Of a DNA stretch of 15,636 nt, positions 13,867-15,636 are shown one piece after another. Both the position numbers and the translations under genes were made by a program. The notes beneath the pieces are model-generated. The model was not told where the DNA came from, made no database searches, and saw nothing but the letters and a program-made list of their open reading frames with translations. Each line of letters opens with the position of its first letter. The first letter of the stretch is position 1. The stretch comes from Oscillospiraceae bacterium (lineage in GTDB: Bacteria > Bacillota > Clostridia > Oscillospirales > Oscillospiraceae), in contig WRMX01000025.1 in the NCBI GenBank assembly GCA_009776905.1, forward strand, positions 1-15,636. The letters run 5' to 3'.

Positions 13867-13984
13867 CGTGAGGCTCCGCTCCACAACCCATCGGGACAGC
13901 TCGCTTACGAGCGAAATCTTCCGGGGTCCCCGCGAAACAAGGTTTCGTGGGGGGGAAGTTCGCTCTACTCGCTTGTCCCTCACG
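13864..13984. repeat. Long palindromic element after parB (copy D)
   Basis: This is an imperfect palindrome with three stem levels. The outer is CGTGAGG (13867-13873) with CCTCACG (13978-13984). The middle is GGACA...GAGCGAA...CTTCC (13894-13922) with GGAAG...TTCGCTC...TGTCC (13954-13978). The inner is CCCCGCGAAAC (13928-13938) with GTTTCGTGGGG (13942-13952), including one G-T pair and a 3-base loop. It overlaps the parB stop by three bases. The first 26 bases, reversed, match copy E at 15493-15519 closely. It has no ORF of its own and may act as an RNA hairpin at the end of parAB mRNA. Confidence 0.68.
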
Positions 13985-13996
13985 CAGCTACGCTGC

Positions 13997-14109
13997 GCAC
14001 CGCGCTTCGCGCGGTGTTAGTACCTGACGGATTTAAGAACATCTTGTTTTTTGTTAGTGTTGTGCATCCGTCAGGTACTAAGGCGCCATCGACGCGCGAA
14101 GCGCGGTGC
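13997..14109. repeat. Nested inverted repeat upstream of serS
   Basis: The outer arms GCACCGCGCTTCGCGCG (13997-14013) and CGCGCGAAGCGCGGTGC (14093-14109) are exact reverse complements. Inside them TTAGTACCTGACGGAT (14017-14032) and ATCCGTCAGGTACTAA (14066-14081) are a second exact 16-bp pair around a 33-base AT-rich centre. The outer left arm is also a local hairpin (CACCGCGC-TTC-GCGCGGTG). It lies in the gap before serS. I looked for the T-box core AGGGTGGNACCGCG and did not find it. The structure resembles a MITE or BIME more than a known riboswitch. Confidence 0.72.
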
Positions 14110-14162
14110 ACCGGCGCGAAGCCATATATTAGTGATAATCGAAAAAGTAAGGAGCCAATAAA

Positions 14163-15461
14163 ATGATTGACATCAAGCTCATACGCGAATCACCTGGTGA
14201 TATCAAGGAGCGCCTTATGAAAAAGGGCGCTGATTGCGCGGCGGAAATCACCCGTATATTAGACTTGGACACAAAGCGGCGCACGCTGATTGCGTCTGTG
14301 GAATCCGACAAAGCTGAGCAAAACAAAGCATCAAAGCAAATTCCGCAGATAAAAAAAGAAGGAGGCGATGCTTCCGGGCTTGTGGCACAGATGAATGATC
14401 TGAAAGAGAAAATACGTGCTGCGGATATTGAATTACGCGAGGTTGAAGCAGAGCTTAACGACTTGATGCTGGGGTTGCCAAACCCACCCGACAATGATTT
14501 AGCACCCGGCGGCAAAGAAAATAACGAACCCTTGCGATATCATGGTGAGCCGAAAACGTTTGATTTCGAGCCCAAAAACCATGTCGATCTATGCACTGAG
14601 CTTGGTTTCATCGATTATCCCCGCGGAGTAAAACTCGCAGGGAGCGGATTTTGGGTCTACAGGGGCATGGGCGCGCGGCTCGAATGGGCGCTTCTGAACT
14701 TTTTTATCGATACGCATATTGCGGATGGATATGAGCTGCTGCTCGTGCCGCATATGTTGGAATACCAATGCGGGCTCACTGCGGGGCAGTTCCCGAAGTT
14801 CGCGGATGAAGTGTACAAAATCGCAAACCCGACAGACGATAGAATACACTACATGCTTCCGACTGCCGAAGCGGCGCTCGTCTCGATCCATCGTGATGAA
14901 ATAGTCAACGAAGCGGAGCTTCCGAAGAAGTATATATCATATACGCCATGTTTCCGTCGCGAGGCCGGCACATATGGTTCCGACGAGCGCGGAATGGTGC
15001 GAGGGCATCAGTTCAACAAGGTCGAGATGGTGCAGTATACCACTCCGGAAGGCTCTGATGCCGCGTTTGATGAGCTCGTCGGGAAAGCCGAGGCCCTTGT
15101 CGCAGCATTAGGTTTTCATTTCAGGACAGTGAAGCTTGCAGCGGGCGATTGTTCTGCTGCGATGGCGCGCACCTATGATATTGAAATCCAAATACCGTCG
15201 ATGAATGGGTATAAAGAGGTGTCATCTGTTTCCAATGCGCGTTGCTATCAGGCACGCAGAGGGGCTATGCGCTTCAGAAGGGCAGAGACGGGGAAAATTG
15301 ACTATATGCACACGCTAAATGGCTCGGGACTTGCGACCAGCCGGATTCTGCCTGCATTGGTTGAACAAAATCAACGCAGTGACGGAAGCATCGAAGTTCC
15401 GAAGGTGCTGAGCAAGTATCTGGGCGGCATCGAGCTGATATCTCCGGCCGATTCTCGATAG
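14163..15461 (+). CDS. serS: Seryl-tRNA synthetase
   Basis: This cytosolic class II synthetase charges tRNA-Ser (and tRNA-Sec) with serine. At 432 residues it is full length. An N-terminal coiled-coil arm (~27-103) grips the long variable arm of tRNA-Ser. The catalytic core shows the serine-binding PTAEA (233-237), motif 2 YTPCFRREAGTYGSDERG (260-277) and motif 3 HTLNGSGLATSR (383-394). AAGGAG lies about 8 bases before the ATG. Against the common bacterial enzyme it differs in TAGQFPKF (for TGQLPKF), RGHQF (for RVHQF) and SSVSNARC (for SSCSN). This points to a less common SerRS branch, with catalytic residues kept. It follows parAB, as in many Clostridia. Confidence 0.95.
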   Translation: MIDIKLIRESPGDIKERLMKKGADCAAEITRILDLDTKRRTLIASVESDKAEQNKASKQIPQIKKEGGDASGLVAQMNDLKEKIRAADIELREVEAELNDLMLGLPNPPDNDLAPGGKENNEPLRYHGEPKTFDFEPKNHVDLCTELGFIDYPRGVKLAGSGFWVYRGMGARLEWALLNFFIDTHIADGYELLLVPHMLEYQCGLTAGQFPKFADEVYKIANPTDDRIHYMLPTAEAALVSIHRDEIVNEAELPKKYISYTPCFRREAGTYGSDERGMVRGHQFNKVEMVQYTTPEGSDAAFDELVGKAEALVAALGFHFRTVKLAAGDCSAAMARTYDIEIQIPSMNGYKEVSSVSNARCYQARRGAMRFRRAETGKIDYMHTLNGSGLATSRILPALVEQNQRSDGSIEVPKVLSKYLGGIELISPADSR

Positions 15462-15481
15462 CAGAGCTTATGTGCCTTGGA

Positions 15482-15519
15482 GCGCGGCATTCGGGTTGTG
15501 AGGCGCGAGTCCCACGTTA
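15482..15519. repeat. Intergenic repeat, copy E
   Basis: GGGTTGTG (15493-15500) followed by aggcgcgagt and cccacgtta matches the reverse complement of the parB-adjacent element (13864-13889) at roughly 21 of 26 aligned positions, with one gap. Its left 19 bases match copy A (4752-4770) at 16. It lies between serS and the next gene. An (AT)7 run follows at 15537-15550. Confidence 0.6.
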
Positions 15520-15571
15520 AGCAGATAGGGGCCGCAATATATATATATATGATAGAGCGAGATGAATGCTT

Positions 15572-15636
15572 ATGAAGAAATTTTTTAATGAGTTTAAGAC
15601 TTTTGCAATAAAAGGCAATATGTTCGACATGGCGGT
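15572..15636 (+). CDS. mscL: Large-conductance mechanosensitive channel, N-terminal fragment
   Basis: The window ends 65 bases into this gene. The 21 readable residues start MKKFFNEFKTFAIKGNMFDM and match the MscL amino terminus: an amphipathic helix rich in Phe and Lys, the R/KGN turn, and the start of TM1 (the DMAV segment). MscL opens under membrane tension to release solutes during osmotic downshock. The ribosome binding site is weak (gagcgag), and an overlapping ATG at 15562 in another frame gives only eight codons. An AT repeat at 15537-15550 may supply a -10-like sequence. Completeness cannot be judged because the rest is outside the window. Confidence 0.82.
   Translation, partial: MKKFFNEFKTFAIKGNMFDMA

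Noticed and set aside
13778..14020. 80-codon plus-strand ORF running from parB into the spacer
   Set aside because: It overlaps parB in another frame and continues through palindromic repeat DNA without a ribosome binding site.
13867..14162. Possible serine T-box riboswitch before serS
   Set aside because: No T-box core and no terminator with a T-run before the ATG; the gap is explained by two palindromic repeats.

Overview
This window looks like chromosomal DNA from a Gram-positive, low-to-mid-GC anaerobic Firmicute, most likely an uncultured member of the Clostridia. The evidence is an LPNTG cell-wall-sorting surface protein, strong AGGAGG-type ribosome binding sites, tRNAs with encoded CCA, an acetyl-CoA acetyltransferase, and a parA-parB-serS-mscL cluster. 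In Clostridia such a cluster usually lies near the replication origin. The species cannot be named from the sequence alone.

Layout. Positions 221-2928 (minus) hold a two-gene drug/polyketide-type ABC exporter: ATPase first, then a duplicated 12-TM permease. A bacterial interspersed palindromic repeat sits between the two genes. The exporter is read from a promoter built entirely inside a perfect 16-bp inverted repeat (2971-3009). That repeat is symmetric enough to give a second promoter in the opposite direction, where no gene is now found. Positions 3071-4708 (minus) encode a secreted, sortase-anchored choice-of-anchor-A surface protein with an Asp-Pro stalk that carries a recent 45-bp tandem duplication. 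Positions 4923-5317 carry a terminator, tRNA-Asn and tRNA-Glu, with likely promoters of their own. Positions 5342-7296 hold a divergent pair, an acyl-CoA thioesterase (minus) and a thiolase (plus), with a palindrome next to the thioesterase -10 box. They are followed by a chemoreceptor with a double-CACHE sensor (7366-9396), tRNA-Lys with a strong hairpin, and a small cupin-like protein of unknown role. Positions 10287-12071 (minus) encode an MsbA/LmrA-type ABC exporter. Divergent from it are parA and parB (12206-13866), then serS (14163-15461) and the first codons of mscL at the right edge.

How the genes work together. The ABC pair and the single-chain ABC exporter are independent efflux systems. 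The thioesterase and thiolase both act on acyl-CoA. ParA/ParB drive origin segregation and lie beside the housekeeping serS and mscL genes. I see no CRISPR array, prophage or transposase.

The least explained part of the window is in the spacers. A family of hairpin-forming intergenic elements recurs at about 4752, 10208, 12092, 13864 and 15482. The parB-serS gap carries two large back-to-back palindromes (13867-13984 and 13997-14109). I did not find a convincing new multi-gene defence or biosynthetic system. The best candidates for something undescribed are these palindromic elements and the symmetric promoter/operator at 2971-3009.
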